Source: Paracoccus halophilus (GTDB lineage Bacteria > Pseudomonadota > Alphaproteobacteria > Rhodobacterales > Rhodobacteraceae). From it: a stretch of DNA of 64,000 bases. The stretch lies in NCBI RefSeq assembly GCF_000763905.1, contig NZ_JRKN01000015.1, forward strand, positions 24,254 through 88,253, in the 5' to 3' direction. The position numbers and the translations under genes were made by a program. The notes beneath the pieces are model-generated. The model made no database searches, was not told the origin of the DNA, and worked only from the letters and a program-made list of their open reading frames with translations. Positions 17,536-27,425 of the stretch are shown piece after piece (the first letter of the stretch is position 1; each line of letters opens with the position of its first letter).

Positions 17536-18942
17536 TCAGGATATGAAATGCTGCGGCCGGGTCAGGTTTTCGGGACGCAGGATCGCGTCCAGCCGCTCCT
17601 TGGGCAGCAGGTTCTTTTCCAGCACCAGATCATAGACGCCGCGCCCGGTCAGATGCGCCTCGGTTGCGACCTCGGTGGCGGCGGCATAGCCGATATAGGG
17701 GTTCAGCGCGGTGACGATGCCGATCGAGTTGCGCACCGTCTCGCGCAGCACCTCGCGATTGGCGGTGATGCCGCGCACGCAGTTCACCTCCAGCGTTTCG
17801 CAGGCGGCGATCAGATGGCTCAGCGAGCGAAAGGCGCTATAGGCGATCACCGGCTCAAAGGCGTTCAGCTGCAGCTGCCCGCCCTCGGCCGCCATGGCGA
17901 TGGTCATGTCATTGCCGATCACCTCGAAGGCGACCTGATTGACCACTTCGGGGATCACCGGGTTCACCTTGCCCGGCATGATCGAGGAGCCGGCCTGTTT
18001 GGCGGGCAGGTTGATCTCGTTCAGGCCCGCCCGCGGCCCCGAGGACAGCAGCCGCAGATCGTTGCAGATCTTGGACAGCTTGACCGCGACGCGCTTGAGC
18101 ACGCCCGAGACCTGCACGAAGGCGCCGGTATCCTGCGTCGCCTCGACCAGATCGGCTGCGGTAATGACCGGGATCAGCGTGATCTCGTCCAGCCGCGCGC
18201 GCACCCTTTCGGCATATTCGGGATGGGCGGTGATGCCGGTGCCGATGGCGGTGGCGCCCAGATTGATCTCGCACATCAGCTGCGCGGCTTCGGCCAGGCG
18301 CTGCTCGTCCTCGGCGATGGTGATGGCATAGGCGTTGAATTCCTGGCCCAGCGTCATCGGCACCGCCTCCTGCAGCTGGGTGCGGCCCATTTTCAGGATA
18401 TCGGCGAATTCCTCGGCCTTTTCGGCGAATGCCCCCCGCAACGAGGCCAGCGCCGCGATCAGGTTCTGCAGGCCGCGCCAGGTCGCGATGCGCAGCGCCG
18501 TCGGATAGACGTCATTGGTCGACTGGCTCATGTTCACATGCTCGTTGGGGTGCAGGAGTTTATATTCCCCCTTGGCATGGCCCATGATTTCCAGCGCGCG
18601 GTTGGCGATGACCTCGTTGGCGTTCATATTGGTCGAGGTGCCGGCGCCGCCCTGGATCTGGTCGACGACGAACTGGTCGTGCAGGTGATTGGCGCGGATC
18701 TCCTGGCAGGCAGCGATGATCGCATCGGCGCGTTCGCGCGACAGCAGGCCCAGATCGGCATTGGCCATGGCGGCGGCCTGCTTGATCGCGGCAAGGGCGC
18801 GGACCAGTTCGGGGACATCGCCGATCGGCTGGCCCGAGATCGGGAAATTCTCGACCGCGCGCAGCGAATGGACGCCCCAATAGGCATCTTCGGGCACTTC
18901 GCGGTCACCAAGCAAGTCATGTTCGAGGCGGGTTTTTTTCAT
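17536..18942 (-). CDS. aspA: Aspartate ammonia-lyase (aspartase)
   Basis: A 468-residue member of the fumarase/aspartase superfamily. GSSIMPGKVNP is the superfamily signature, on the loop that closes over the active site. HLLHPNEHVNMSQSTNDVYPTA and RTQLQEAVPMTLGQEF are the two other conserved regions. DLLGDREVPEDAYWGVHSLRAVENF at the N-terminus is the aspartase form. It releases ammonia from L-aspartate to give fumarate. The ATG at 18942 follows AGGAC; ATG 18948 is an alternative. A LysR gene lies immediately upstream on the same strand. Aspartate is the amino donor and product shuttle of the beta-hydroxyaspartate cycle, so this gene may tie in metabolically. Confidence 0.92.
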   Translation of the reverse strand: MKKTRLEHDLLGDREVPEDAYWGVHSLRAVENFPISGQPIGDVPELVRALAAIKQAAAMANADLGLLSRERADAIIAACQEIRANHLHDQFVVDQIQGGAGTSTNMNANEVIANRALEIMGHAKGEYKLLHPNEHVNMSQSTNDVYPTALRIATWRGLQNLIAALASLRGAFAEKAEEFADILKMGRTQLQEAVPMTLGQEFNAYAITIAEDEQRLAEAAQLMCEINLGATAIGTGITAHPEYAERVRARLDEITLIPVITAADLVEATQDTGAFVQVSGVLKRVAVKLSKICNDLRLLSSGPRAGLNEINLPAKQAGSSIMPGKVNPVIPEVVNQVAFEVIGNDMTIAMAAEGGQLQLNAFEPVIAYSAFRSLSHLIAACETLEVNCVRGITANREVLRETVRNSIGIVTALNPYIGYAAATEVATEAHLTGRGVYDLVLEKNLLPKERLDAILRPENLTRPQHFIS

Positions 18943-19103
18943 TATCATTGTCCTGACCGCATGACCGCAGAGCCCGCCTTTGGCGGGGCCCGGGTGGCAT
19001 GCGGGATTATCCTGAAGCTGTTTCGATGTCGCGGGATGTCTGATCCCTGTCATGACAATCTAGGCGCGTTTTTGTGACGGCGCCAATGCCAAGTCATGCT
19101 GGG

Positions 19104-20000
19104 TTATTCGGATTTCGCATAACCTTTGCCCAGTTCGGCCGCTGCCTGCCAGACCCGTCCGGTGATGCCGCGTCCGCGCGCGGCGTTGCGGTAAAGCCGG
19201 ATCTCCATCGGCAGTTCCGGGGCGACGACCTCCAGCTGGCGGGCGGCCAGTTCCGCCTCGACCAGGCGTCGCGGCAGCCAGACCACGCCATGCCCGGCCA
19301 CCGCCATGCTTTTCATCGCCTCGGCCATCGAGGATTCGTCGGTATGGGCGACATAGGTTTTCGGCGCGCCGGGCCGGGCCAGCGCGATCCGGGCCATGGC
19401 GTTCAGGAACGAGCCGCGGGAATATTTCAGCATCGGCATGCCCTCGGTCTTCCATTCCTCGGGCCAGCCGGGGCGGGCGACAGCGACGAGGCTGTCCTGG
19501 CCGACGGTCAGATGCGGATAGCCCGCCGGGTCCAGCGGGATATTCACCTGCGGATGGGCATAGGTCAGAAAGAAGTCATAGCCGCCTTCGGTCAGCGAGG
19601 CGATGCAGCGGTCGAAATTTTCCGGTTTCACGCGGCTGGTCATCTGGCCGGCGACCGATTTCAGCCGCATCAGCCAGCCGGGCAGGAAGGTCACCGTCAG
19701 GCTGTGCAGCGACAGAAAGGAAATCTCGCCGCCATGGTTGCGCGCATGGTCACGAAACTCGGCCCGCCGGGCATGGATCATGCGCACGGTTTCCTCGGCG
19801 GTTTCGCGAAACAGCACGCCCTCGGGGGTCAGGGTGACGGGATAGCTTTCGCGGGACAGAAGATCGGTGCCCAGCCATTCCTCAAGCGCGCGGATGCGGC
19901 GGCTGAAGGCGCTTTGCGTGACGCCGCGCAGCTCGGCCGATCGCGAGAAGCTGTGCGTCTCGGCCAGGGTCAGGAAATCCTCGAGCCATTTGAAATCCAT
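19104..20000 (-). CDS. LysR-family regulator (HypT-like)
   Basis: A 298-residue LysR regulator. The N-terminal winged helix (MDFKWLEDFLTLAETHSFSRSAELRGVTQSAFSRRIRALEEWLG) resembles the HypT/QseD subgroup, and the C-terminal effector domain begins near residue 90. It is upstream of, and co-oriented with, aspA (161-bp gap), which makes aspA a candidate target. In Enterobacteria, HypT responds to hypochlorite through methionine oxidation; whether this protein does is unknown. Confidence 0.82.
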   Translation of the reverse strand: MDFKWLEDFLTLAETHSFSRSAELRGVTQSAFSRRIRALEEWLGTDLLSRESYPVTLTPEGVLFRETAEETVRMIHARRAEFRDHARNHGGEISFLSLHSLTVTFLPGWLMRLKSVAGQMTSRVKPENFDRCIASLTEGGYDFFLTYAHPQVNIPLDPAGYPHLTVGQDSLVAVARPGWPEEWKTEGMPMLKYSRGSFLNAMARIALARPGAPKTYVAHTDESSMAEAMKSMAVAGHGVVWLPRRLVEAELAARQLEVVAPELPMEIRLYRNAARGRGITGRVWQAAAELGKGYAKSE

Positions 20001-20061
20001 CCGCGTCCTCCTGTTGCCGCTTTATCCGGGCGGCATGGGCGACGCCATGGAAAGATGCGCG

Positions 20062-21897
20062 TCAGAACAGGAATTCGTCGGGATAGGCGGGGGCCACGAA
20101 GCCGCTGCCGGTCGACAGCGCGACGACGGTCGCATCGTCCCCGAAGGCCACGATATCGGCCAGCCCGTCGCCATTGACATCGGCGAGCCGGCGTTCGTGG
20201 CTGCCGACCAGCCAGCCGTCGAGATATCCGAAATCCCCCGACCACTGTTCGGAGGGTAGGAAGCCCGTGCCATCGGACAGCGCGACATGGACGCCCCCCT
20301 CGCCAAAGCCGACCAGATCGTCGCGCCCGTCGCCATTGACATCGGCCAGCGTGCGGATATGGCGGTCATTGCGCCAGCCGCCGGACAATGCGCCGAAATC
20401 GCCGCTCCAGCGCGCGCCCGTGGCAAAGCCGTCGCCCTCGGACAGCGCAACGAAGACCGCGTTGTCGCCGAAGGCCAAGATATCGGCGCGTCCGTCGCCA
20501 TCGACATCACCCGCGAGGCGGACATGGCGCGCGACGCGCCAGCCGTCCCGAAACCCGAAATCATCCGACCATTCCGCCAGCCGGCCCAGAGCGGTGCCGC
20601 TGGACAGGCTGACCCAGATGCCGTTCTGGCCAAAGCCGACCACATCGTCCATGCCGTCGCCATTGACATCGGCCAGTTCGCGTTCATGGCGGTTGACCCG
20701 CCATCCGCCGGCACGGTAGCCGAAATTTCCGATCCACAGCCCGCCATCCTGAAAGCCGCTGCCGTCGGACAGCGCGACAAGGGCGCCCGGGTCGCCGAAA
20801 GCAACGATATCGGCGCGCCCGTCGCCATTGACATCACCCATTTCGCGATCGTGATGCGCGACGCGCCAGCCGGTGCTCCAGTTGTAATCCTCGGCCCATA
20901 TCGCGGCATTGCCGAAATAGGCTGTGCCCGCCGTGGCCACCAGAACGCTGCGCGCGCCGAAACCAACCACATCCGCGCGACCGTCGCCATCGGTATCGGC
21001 CAGGTCGCGCACATGCCGGCTGGCGCGCCAGCCGCTGGAACTGTCGAAGTCGAGGCTCCACAGTTCCGCGATATCCGAGACCCGATATTCACGCTGCATC
21101 CAGTCGTAATAGCTGGGCCCGAAGATCGGGCTGCCATCCGCGGCCGTGCCGGTCCAGACTGCGGGGTCATGCACGCCGTAAGCCTCGAAGGCGCGGAAAT
21201 ACAGATCCATCAGCCCGTCATCGGGCAGGTTGGCCGCCAGCAGCCGCGTGCCATAGCCGACATAGGCCGCAAGGCTGTGCTCGCCGTCATAGCCCTGCCC
21301 GGCAAGGCTGGCGAACAGCGAGGCATGGCGATGATCGCTGTGCTCGATGCCCGACAGCAGGCTCACATGATCCTGGACCAGAATATCGCTGGGCTGGTGG
21401 ATCTGCATCAGCTGCTGCATCACCGCGACCAGTTCGGCGCGGGAATAGCTGTTGGCGCCGTCGACGGTCTGCATCTCGTCGATGGCGCCGGTCCAGAGCC
21501 GCTCCAGGCTGTCATTGCCATAGCGCTCGGACCCGGCCCCGAAGCGAAACCCGTCCGGCGCGCGCAGGAAATACAGCCGCACGTCCGGCTGGCTGGCCAG
21601 ATAGCTGCTGGCGATGCTGAAATTGCTGTCGCCGATATCGATTTCGACCGTTTCGGTCACCCAGTCCGAGCGGCCGGTATAGACCGAATAGGCGGCGCGC
21701 GCGCCATCCTCGCGGCCCAGCCAGTAGGCCGCGTCGCGCCCGGCATCGCCGGCGGTGACAAAGACCGTGGTCAGCGGCTCGCCCCGCGACAGGGCGGCCC
21801 CGATCTGCTGGTTCATGAACAGGATGTCATCGTCCTCATGCGAGACGAAGATCATGTTTGCGGCGGTCACGCCCTCGGGCCGGGACGGTTCTGGCAC
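20062..21897 (-). CDS. PIG-L deacetylase domain fused to a six-repeat FG-GAP/VCBS beta-propeller
   Basis: A 611-residue two-part protein. Residues 15-290 resemble PIG-L/LmbE-type zinc deacetylases: MIFVSHEDDDILFMN is the H-x-D-D metal motif, here HEDDD, and GIEHSDHRHAS supplies the later histidines. From about residue 300 to the end are six repeats of roughly 54 residues, each with a calcium-binding DVNGDGRADIVAFG-type loop followed by VALSDGSGF, which is the FG-GAP/VCBS propeller pattern. No Sec signal peptide is visible. Such proteins usually act on the cell surface or are secreted by non-Sec routes. Starts are uncertain: GTG at 21897 or ATG at 21855. Family members remove N-acetyl groups from sugars; the substrate here is unknown. 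Confidence 0.8.
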   Translation of the reverse strand: MPEPSRPEGVTAANMIFVSHEDDDILFMNQQIGAALSRGEPLTTVFVTAGDAGRDAAYWLGREDGARAAYSVYTGRSDWVTETVEIDIGDSNFSIASSYLASQPDVRLYFLRAPDGFRFGAGSERYGNDSLERLWTGAIDEMQTVDGANSYSRAELVAVMQQLMQIHQPSDILVQDHVSLLSGIEHSDHRHASLFASLAGQGYDGEHSLAAYVGYGTRLLAANLPDDGLMDLYFRAFEAYGVHDPAVWTGTAADGSPIFGPSYYDWMQREYRVSDIAELWSLDFDSSSGWRASRHVRDLADTDGDGRADVVGFGARSVLVATAGTAYFGNAAIWAEDYNWSTGWRVAHHDREMGDVNGDGRADIVAFGDPGALVALSDGSGFQDGGLWIGNFGYRAGGWRVNRHERELADVNGDGMDDVVGFGQNGIWVSLSSGTALGRLAEWSDDFGFRDGWRVARHVRLAGDVDGDGRADILAFGDNAVFVALSEGDGFATGARWSGDFGALSGGWRNDRHIRTLADVNGDGRDDLVGFGEGGVHVALSDGTGFLPSEQWSGDFGYLDGWLVGSHERRLADVNGDGLADIVAFGDDATVVALSTGSGFVAPAYPDEFLF

Positions 21898-22077
21898 GAT
21901 AACGACTCGTTAAAGTTGAATAAAATTAACCTCTATAAAACTGTAATATTACCCGACGGAAAAGCAATAACGCGTTGCCCATACTGCTGAAAGTACAGGT
22001 CACGACTGCCCGCGCCTGCCGGGAAGGCGGGTTTTCTCTGAACCGTTATGTTCGGCGATATTTCGCTGGCCGATCGC

Positions 22078-22542
22078 TCAGGACGCGGTCCAGTGCTGTT
22101 CGACCACCGCCTCCATCGAGACATAGCTGCTGGTCGCATGGATATAGGGCAGCGCCGAGATGCTTTCGGCCATGATACGGCGGAAATCCGTCATGTCGCG
22201 AGAGCGCACCTTGAGCAGATAGTCGAAGCCGCCGGCGATCATGTAGCATTCCTCGATATCGGGGATGGCGCGGACGGCGGCGTTGAATTCCTCCAGCGCC
22301 TTCTGCCGCGTGTCGGAAAGCCGCACCTCGATATAGGTGACATGGGTCAGGCCCAGCTTCAGCGGCGACAGGATGGCGCGATAGCCGGTGATCAGGCCGA
22401 TCTGCTCCATCTGCTTGATGCGCAGGGCGACGGGCGTCTTGGACAGGCCGACCTTGCGCGCCAGTTCGGTGATCGGAATCCGGGCATTGGTGGCAAGCTC
22501 ATGCAGGATTTTCCGGTTGGTGCTGTCCAGGATATCTTCCAT
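22078..22542 (-). CDS. putR: Lrp-family regulator PutR
   Basis: A 154-residue Lrp/AsnC regulator. The HTH is ILHELATNARIPITELARKVGLSKTPVALRIKQME, and the RAM domain follows (IEECYMIAGGFDYLLKVRSRD). It diverges from putA across 111 bp, the classic arrangement of the proline-responsive activator PutR in alphaproteobacteria. The ATG at 22542 is chosen over an upstream TTG. The intervening DNA is AT-rich and contains the related stretches TTGTTATGTTGG and TTGGCATATTATGG, possible PutR sites, but they are not well enough conserved to call. Confidence 0.9.
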   Translation of the reverse strand: MEDILDSTNRKILHELATNARIPITELARKVGLSKTPVALRIKQMEQIGLITGYRAILSPLKLGLTHVTYIEVRLSDTRQKALEEFNAAVRAIPDIEECYMIAGGFDYLLKVRSRDMTDFRRIMAESISALPYIHATSSYVSMEAVVEQHWTAS

Positions 22543-22653
22543 GGTTCGGTATTCCCGCAATTTTTGTTATGTTGGTCTAGGATTTTGGCATATTATGGTC
22601 ACATGGTCCACGGCGTTCCGGCTATGACGGATGCCAGACCGGAGGAGATTCCC

Positions 22654-25600
22654 ATGCCCGACAGCACCCTTGCCGCCCTCGGCCCCGATGCGAAATTCCA
22701 GTCCGAGGCCGCGCTGCTCGACCGTCTGGTGGCCGAGGCCGCGCTGGACGCCGGGGCGCGTGCCGCCATCACTGCCCGCGCCGCCGATCTGGTGCGCCGC
22801 ATCCGCAGCGAGGCGAAGCCCACGCTGATGGAGCATTTCCTGTCCGAATACGGGCTGTCCACACGCGAGGGCGTCGCCCTGATGTGCCTGGCCGAGGCGA
22901 TGCTGCGCGTGCCCGACCGGGGCACCATCGACGCGCTGATCGAGGACAAGATCGCGCCCTCGGACTGGGGCAGGCACCTGGGCGAGGCGTCCTCGTCGCT
23001 GGTCAATGCCTCGACCTGGGCATTGATGCTGACCGGCAAGGTGCTGGACGACGATCAGGGCGGCATCGCCGGCACGCTACGCGGCGCGATCCGGCGGCTG
23101 GGCGAGCCGGTGATCCGCACCGCCGTCGGCCGCGTCATGAAGGAAATGGGCCGTCAGTTCGTGCTGGGCGAGACCATTCAGAAGGCGCTCGACCGCGCGA
23201 AAACGGAAGAGGCTCGGGGCTTTACCTACAGCTATGACATGCTGGGCGAGGCGGCGATGACCGGCGCGGACGCCGCGCGCTATGCCCGCGATTATTCCGA
23301 CGCCATCGCCGCCATCGCGAAAGCCTGCGACAAGGGCTCGGTCGAGATGAATCCGGGCATCTCGATCAAGCTGTCGGCGCTGCATCCCCGCTATGAGGTG
23401 GCGCAGGAAAAGCGCGTCATGGCCGAGCTGGTGCCGGTGGTGCTGGCGCTGGCGCGGCAGGCCAAGGCGGCCGGCATGGGCATGAATATCGACGCCGAGG
23501 AACAGGACCGGCTGGTCATCTCGCTCAAGGTGATCGAGGCGGTGCTGTCCGATCCCTCGCTGGCCGGCTGGGACGGGTTCGGCGTGGTCGTGCAGGCTTA
23601 CGGCAAGCGCGCGGGCCAGACGCTCGACTGGCTTTACGATCTGGCCACGCGGCTGGACCGCAGGATCATGGTGCGGCTGGTCAAGGGCGCCTATTGGGAC
23701 ACCGAGATCAAGCGCGCCCAGGTCGAGGGGCTGCCGGGCTTTGCGCTGTTCACCAGCAAGGTCGCGACCGATGTCAGCTATATCGCCAATGCCCGCAAGC
23801 TGATCGGTTACGCAGACCGCATCTATCCGCAATTCGCCACGCACAACGCCCAGACGGTGGCCGCGATTCTGGAAATGACCGGGGATATCTCCTTTGAGTT
23901 CCAGCGCCTGCATGGCATGGGCGAGCGGCTGCACGATATCGTCATCAAGGATCATAACGGCCGCTGCCGGATCTATGCCCCGGTCGGCGCGCATCGCGAC
24001 CTGCTGGCCTATCTGGTGCGGCGCTTGCTGGAAAATGGCGCGAACTCGTCCTTTGTGCATCAGATCGTCGATGAATCGGTCAGCCCCGAAGAGGTCGCCC
24101 GCGACCCGTTCGAGGCGCTGGCCGATGCGCAGGCCCCCGCCGGTCTGGTCGCGCCCGATGCGATCTTTGGCGAAGGGCGGCGCAATTCGCAGGGCCATGA
24201 CCTCTCCGACGAGGCCACGCTGGCCCGGATCGAGGCCGCCCGCGCCTGCGATATTCCCGACGCGGAGCCGCTGACCGTCCGTCCGGCCACCGGCACCCGC
24301 GTTCCGGTGCTGAACCCGGCAAGCGGCGACGAGGTCGCCCATGTGCTCGAAGCCGACAGCGAAACCGTTTCCCGCGCCATCGAGGACGCACGTATCTGGG
24401 ACGCTCCGGCCGCCGAGCGTGCCGAGGTGCTGCGCCGCGCCGCCGATCTCTACGAGGAGAATTACGGCCCGATCTTTGCCACGCTGGCGCGCGAGGCCGG
24501 GAAGATCCTGCCCGATTGCGTGGGCGAAGTGCGCGAAGCCGTGGATTTCCTGCGCTATTACGCCGCCGAGGGCGAAGAGGCCACGGCCGCGCCGCGCGGG
24601 ATCATTACCGCGATCAGCCCGTGGAACTTTCCTCTGGCGATCTTTACCGGCCAGATCGCGGCGGCGCTGATGGCCGGCAATGCGGTGCTGGCCAAACCGG
24701 CCGAGCAGACGCCGCTGGTCGCCGCCATTGCCGTGCGTCTCTTGCATCAGGCCGGGGTGCCGGCCCATGCGCTGCAACTGCTGCCGGGGCAGGGGGGCAC
24801 GGTCGGCGCGGCGCTGACCTCGGATGCGCGTATCAATGGCGTGGTCTTTACCGGCTCGACCGAGACCGCGCAGATCATCGCCGGCGCCATGGCCGCGCAT
24901 ATGGCGCCGGGCACGCCGCTGATCGCAGAAACCGGCGGGCTGAACGCGATGATCGTCGATTCCACCGCGCTGCCGGAACAGGCGGTGCGCGACATCGTCG
25001 CCTCCAGCTTCCGCTCGGCCGGGCAGCGCTGTTCGGCGCTGCGCTGCCTTTACGTTCAGGAGGATATCGCGCCGCATCTGATCGCGATGATCAAGGGCGC
25101 GATGGATGAGCTTCGCGTGGGCGACCCCTGGCATCTTTCGACCGATGTCGGCCCGGTGATCGACGCCGAGGCCCGTGACGGCATCGACAGCTATACCGAG
25201 GCAAACGCCGCCCGCGTCCTGCATCGTGTCTGGGCGCCCCGCAAGGGCCATTTCATCGCCCCCGTGCTGATGAAGGTCAACGGCATCGAGGAGATGGAGC
25301 GCGAGATATTCGGCCCGGTCCTGCATGTCGCGACCTTCCGCGCCGACCGGCTGGAGCAGGTGATCGCCGATATCAATGCCCGCGGCTACGGGCTGACCTT
25401 CGGCCTGCATACGCGGATCGATTCCCGCGTGCAGGAGGTGACCGAGGCGATCCATGCCGGCAATCTTTACGTCAACCGCAACCAGATCGGCGCGGTGGTC
25501 GGCAGCCAGCCCTTTGGCGGCGAGGGGCTTTCGGGAACCGGACCCAAGGCCGGCGGGCCCTTCTACCTGCCGCGCTTTTTCGCACCCGCGCCGGTGCCGG

Positions 25601-26055
25601 CCGGCACGGAATGGGAACGCGACGCGGATATGGGCGCGCTGGCCCGACGCCCGGCAGAGGCACGGGCACCGATCGCCGAACGGATGATGCCCGGACCGAC
25701 GGGCGAGCTGAACCGGCTGGTCGTGATCAGCCGCCCGCCGCTGCTATGTCTTGGCCCGGGTCCCAAGGCCGCCGCGGCGCAGGCCGAAGCGGTGCGGGCG
25801 CTTGGCGGTCGGGCGCTTGTCGCGGACGGCCGTCTGGCCCCGGATGCCCTGACCGAAATCACCGGCATCTCGGGCGTGATCTGGTGGGGCGGAGCGGATC
25901 TCGGCCGCGCCTATGCAAGGGCGTTGGCCGCACGTCAGGGGCCGATCCTGCCGCTGATCTGTGCCGCACCCGATCAGGCGCATGTCGCGCATGAGCGCCA
26001 TCTTTGCGTCGATACCACCGCCGCCGGTGGCAATGCCGCGCTGCTGGCCGGCTGA
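22654..26055 (+). CDS. putA: Bifunctional proline dehydrogenase / L-glutamate-gamma-semialdehyde dehydrogenase
   Basis: A 1133-residue PutA. Residues about 1-450 form the helical and FAD-dependent proline dehydrogenase barrel (YSYDMLGEAAMTGADAARY, GISIKLSALHPRYE, RLVKGAYWDTEIKRAQ, YPQFATHNAQTVAAI). Residues about 530-1000 form the NAD-dependent aldehyde dehydrogenase (ISPWNFPLAIFTGQIAAAL, FTGSTETAQII, catalytic cysteine in SAGQRCSALR, GGEGLSGTGPKAGGP). The N-terminal ribbon-helix-helix DNA-binding domain of enterobacterial PutA is absent, in line with external control by PutR. The last roughly 130 residues form the extra C-terminal domain of longer PutAs. The ATG at 22654 follows GGAGGAG. It oxidises proline to glutamate and feeds the quinone pool. 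Confidence 0.95.
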   Translation: MPDSTLAALGPDAKFQSEAALLDRLVAEAALDAGARAAITARAADLVRRIRSEAKPTLMEHFLSEYGLSTREGVALMCLAEAMLRVPDRGTIDALIEDKIAPSDWGRHLGEASSSLVNASTWALMLTGKVLDDDQGGIAGTLRGAIRRLGEPVIRTAVGRVMKEMGRQFVLGETIQKALDRAKTEEARGFTYSYDMLGEAAMTGADAARYARDYSDAIAAIAKACDKGSVEMNPGISIKLSALHPRYEVAQEKRVMAELVPVVLALARQAKAAGMGMNIDAEEQDRLVISLKVIEAVLSDPSLAGWDGFGVVVQAYGKRAGQTLDWLYDLATRLDRRIMVRLVKGAYWDTEIKRAQVEGLPGFALFTSKVATDVSYIANARKLIGYADRIYPQFATHNAQTVAAILEMTGDISFEFQRLHGMGERLHDIVIKDHNGRCRIYAPVGAHRDLLAYLVRRLLENGANSSFVHQIVDESVSPEEVARDPFEALADAQAPAGLVAPDAIFGEGRRNSQGHDLSDEATLARIEAARACDIPDAEPLTVRPATGTRVPVLNPASGDEVAHVLEADSETVSRAIEDARIWDAPAAERAEVLRRAADLYEENYGPIFATLAREAGKILPDCVGEVREAVDFLRYYAAEGEEATAAPRGIITAISPWNFPLAIFTGQIAAALMAGNAVLAKPAEQTPLVAAIAVRLLHQAGVPAHALQLLPGQGGTVGAALTSDARINGVVFTGSTETAQIIAGAMAAHMAPGTPLIAETGGLNAMIVDSTALPEQAVRDIVASSFRSAGQRCSALRCLYVQEDIAPHLIAMIKGAMDELRVGDPWHLSTDVGPVIDAEARDGIDSYTEANAARVLHRVWAPRKGHFIAPVLMKVNGIEEMEREIFGPVLHVATFRADRLEQVIADINARGYGLTFGLHTRIDSRVQEVTEAIHAGNLYVNRNQIGAVVGSQPFGGEGLSGTGPKAGGPFYLPRFFAPAPVPAGTEWERDADMGALARRPAEARAPIAERMMPGPTGELNRLVVISRPPLLCLGPGPKAAAAQAEAVRALGGRALVADGRLAPDALTEITGISGVIWWGGADLGRAYARALAARQGPILPLICAAPDQAHVAHERHLCVDTTAAGGNAALLAG

Positions 26056-26097
26056 TCGCCGCCCTGCCGCGAAAGCCGGCATATGCCCGGACGCGAA

Positions 26098-26123
26098 CAC
26101 CCGCCTGCGCGTACAGGCGGGTG
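26098..26123. terminator. Perfect 10-bp hairpin between convergent putA and guaD
   Basis: CACCCGCCTG (26098-26107) and CAGGCGGGTG (26114-26123) form a perfect 10-bp stem around CGCGTA. It sits 43 bp after putA and 25 bp beyond the end of guaD on the opposite strand. The sequence suits a shared terminator, but no T-run follows. Confidence 0.55.
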
Positions 26124-26147
26124 CGCTGCCACGGAGGGAGGTCCGGG

Positions 26148-27425
26148 TCAGTCGAGCATCGCCTGACCGGCGACATAGGTCTGGGCAATGGCGCGGTCGT
26201 CGCCCATGATCTGCAGGATGAACAGTTCCTCGGCAAGCGTCTCGGCGCGCGCCATCCGCAGCGCCATGGCGGGCGTGGCGCGGCTGTCGAGCACCACCAG
26301 ATCGGCATCGGTGCCGACATCGAGCGTGCCGATCCGGTCCTGCATCCCCAGGGCAATGGCATTGCCGCGCGTGACCCAGTGAAAGGCCGCGTAGGGGTGC
26401 AGTTTCTGGCCGCGAAGCTGCAGGATCTTGTAGCCCTCGTTCAGGGTCTGCAGCATGGAATAGCTGGTGCCGCCGCCGATATCGGTGGCGATGCCGCAGG
26501 TGACGCCGGCGGCGCGCAGCCCGGCCTCGTCGAACAGGCCCGATCCCAGGAACAGGTTCGAGGTGGGGCAGAACACCGCCCGGCTGCCGGTTTCGGCCAT
26601 GCGGGCGATCTCGCGCTCTTCGAGGTGGATGGAATGGCCCAGCAGCAGCTTATCGGACAGAAGGCCATAGCTCTCGTAGATGTCCAGATAGTCGCGCGCC
26701 TGCGGATAGAGGCTTAGGGTAAAGGCGATCTCGTCGCGATTTTCGCTCAGATGGGTCTGGATATGGCAATCGGGATATTCCCGGACTAGCTGGCCGGTCA
26801 TCTCCATCTGCTCGGGCGTCGAGGTGATCGCGAAGCGCGGCGTGATCGCGTAATTCTGACGGCCCTTGCCGTGCCATGTCTCGATCAGCCGCTTGCTGTC
26901 GTCATAGCCCCGCTGCGGTGTGTCGAGCACCGCTTCGGGCGCGTTGCGGTCCATCATCACCTTGCCGGCGACCATCGCCATGTTGCGGGCATGGGCGGCG
27001 GAAAACAGCGCCTCGGCCGATTGCGGATGCACCGAGCAGAAGGCGACCGCGGTGGTCGTGCCATGCGCCAGCAGCAGGTCGAGGAATTTTTCCGCCATGG
27101 CGGGGGCATGACCCTGATCGGCGAATCTGGCTTCTTCGGGGAAGGTATAGGTGTTGAGCCAGTCCAGAAGCTGCGCGCCCCAGCTGGCGATCACCTGCAC
27201 CTGCGGGAAATGCAGATGCGTGTCGATGAAGCCGGGCATGATCAGATGCGGGCGGTGGTCGGTTTCCGGCAAATCCGGCGCGCGCAGCGCGGCATAGTCG
27301 CCGATGGCCGCGATCTTGCCGCCGTCGAGGATGATCGCGCCGTCCTCGTGATAGCTGTAGGCGTCGTCAGTGTCGTTGGGATCGGCGTGGAATGAGAGCG
27401 TGCGCCCCCGGATCAACTGTCGCAT
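26148..27425 (-). CDS. guaD: Guanine deaminase
   Basis: A 425-residue amidohydrolase-superfamily enzyme that deaminates guanine to xanthine. LIMPGFIDTHLHFPQ supplies the first zinc histidines. THLSENRDEI, LLGHSIHLEE and CGIATDIGGGTSYSM carry the remaining zinc ligands and the catalytic aspartate. CPTSNLFLGSGLF is characteristic of guanine deaminases. The 5' end overlaps xdhC by 13 nt, so it is the last gene of an xdhA-xdhB-xdhC-guaD operon. Confidence 0.93.
   Translation of the reverse strand: MRQLIRGRTLSFHADPNDTDDAYSYHEDGAIILDGGKIAAIGDYAALRAPDLPETDHRPHLIMPGFIDTHLHFPQVQVIASWGAQLLDWLNTYTFPEEARFADQGHAPAMAEKFLDLLLAHGTTTAVAFCSVHPQSAEALFSAAHARNMAMVAGKVMMDRNAPEAVLDTPQRGYDDSKRLIETWHGKGRQNYAITPRFAITSTPEQMEMTGQLVREYPDCHIQTHLSENRDEIAFTLSLYPQARDYLDIYESYGLLSDKLLLGHSIHLEEREIARMAETGSRAVFCPTSNLFLGSGLFDEAGLRAAGVTCGIATDIGGGTSYSMLQTLNEGYKILQLRGQKLHPYAAFHWVTRGNAIALGMQDRIGTLDVGTDADLVVLDSRATPAMALRMARAETLAEELFILQIMGDDRAIAQTYVAGQAMLD

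Noticed and set aside
18965..19000. Terminator hairpin in the aspA leader
   Set aside because: GCCCGCC/GGCGGGC can pair, but it lies upstream of aspA without a T-tract, and no evidence for attenuation is visible.
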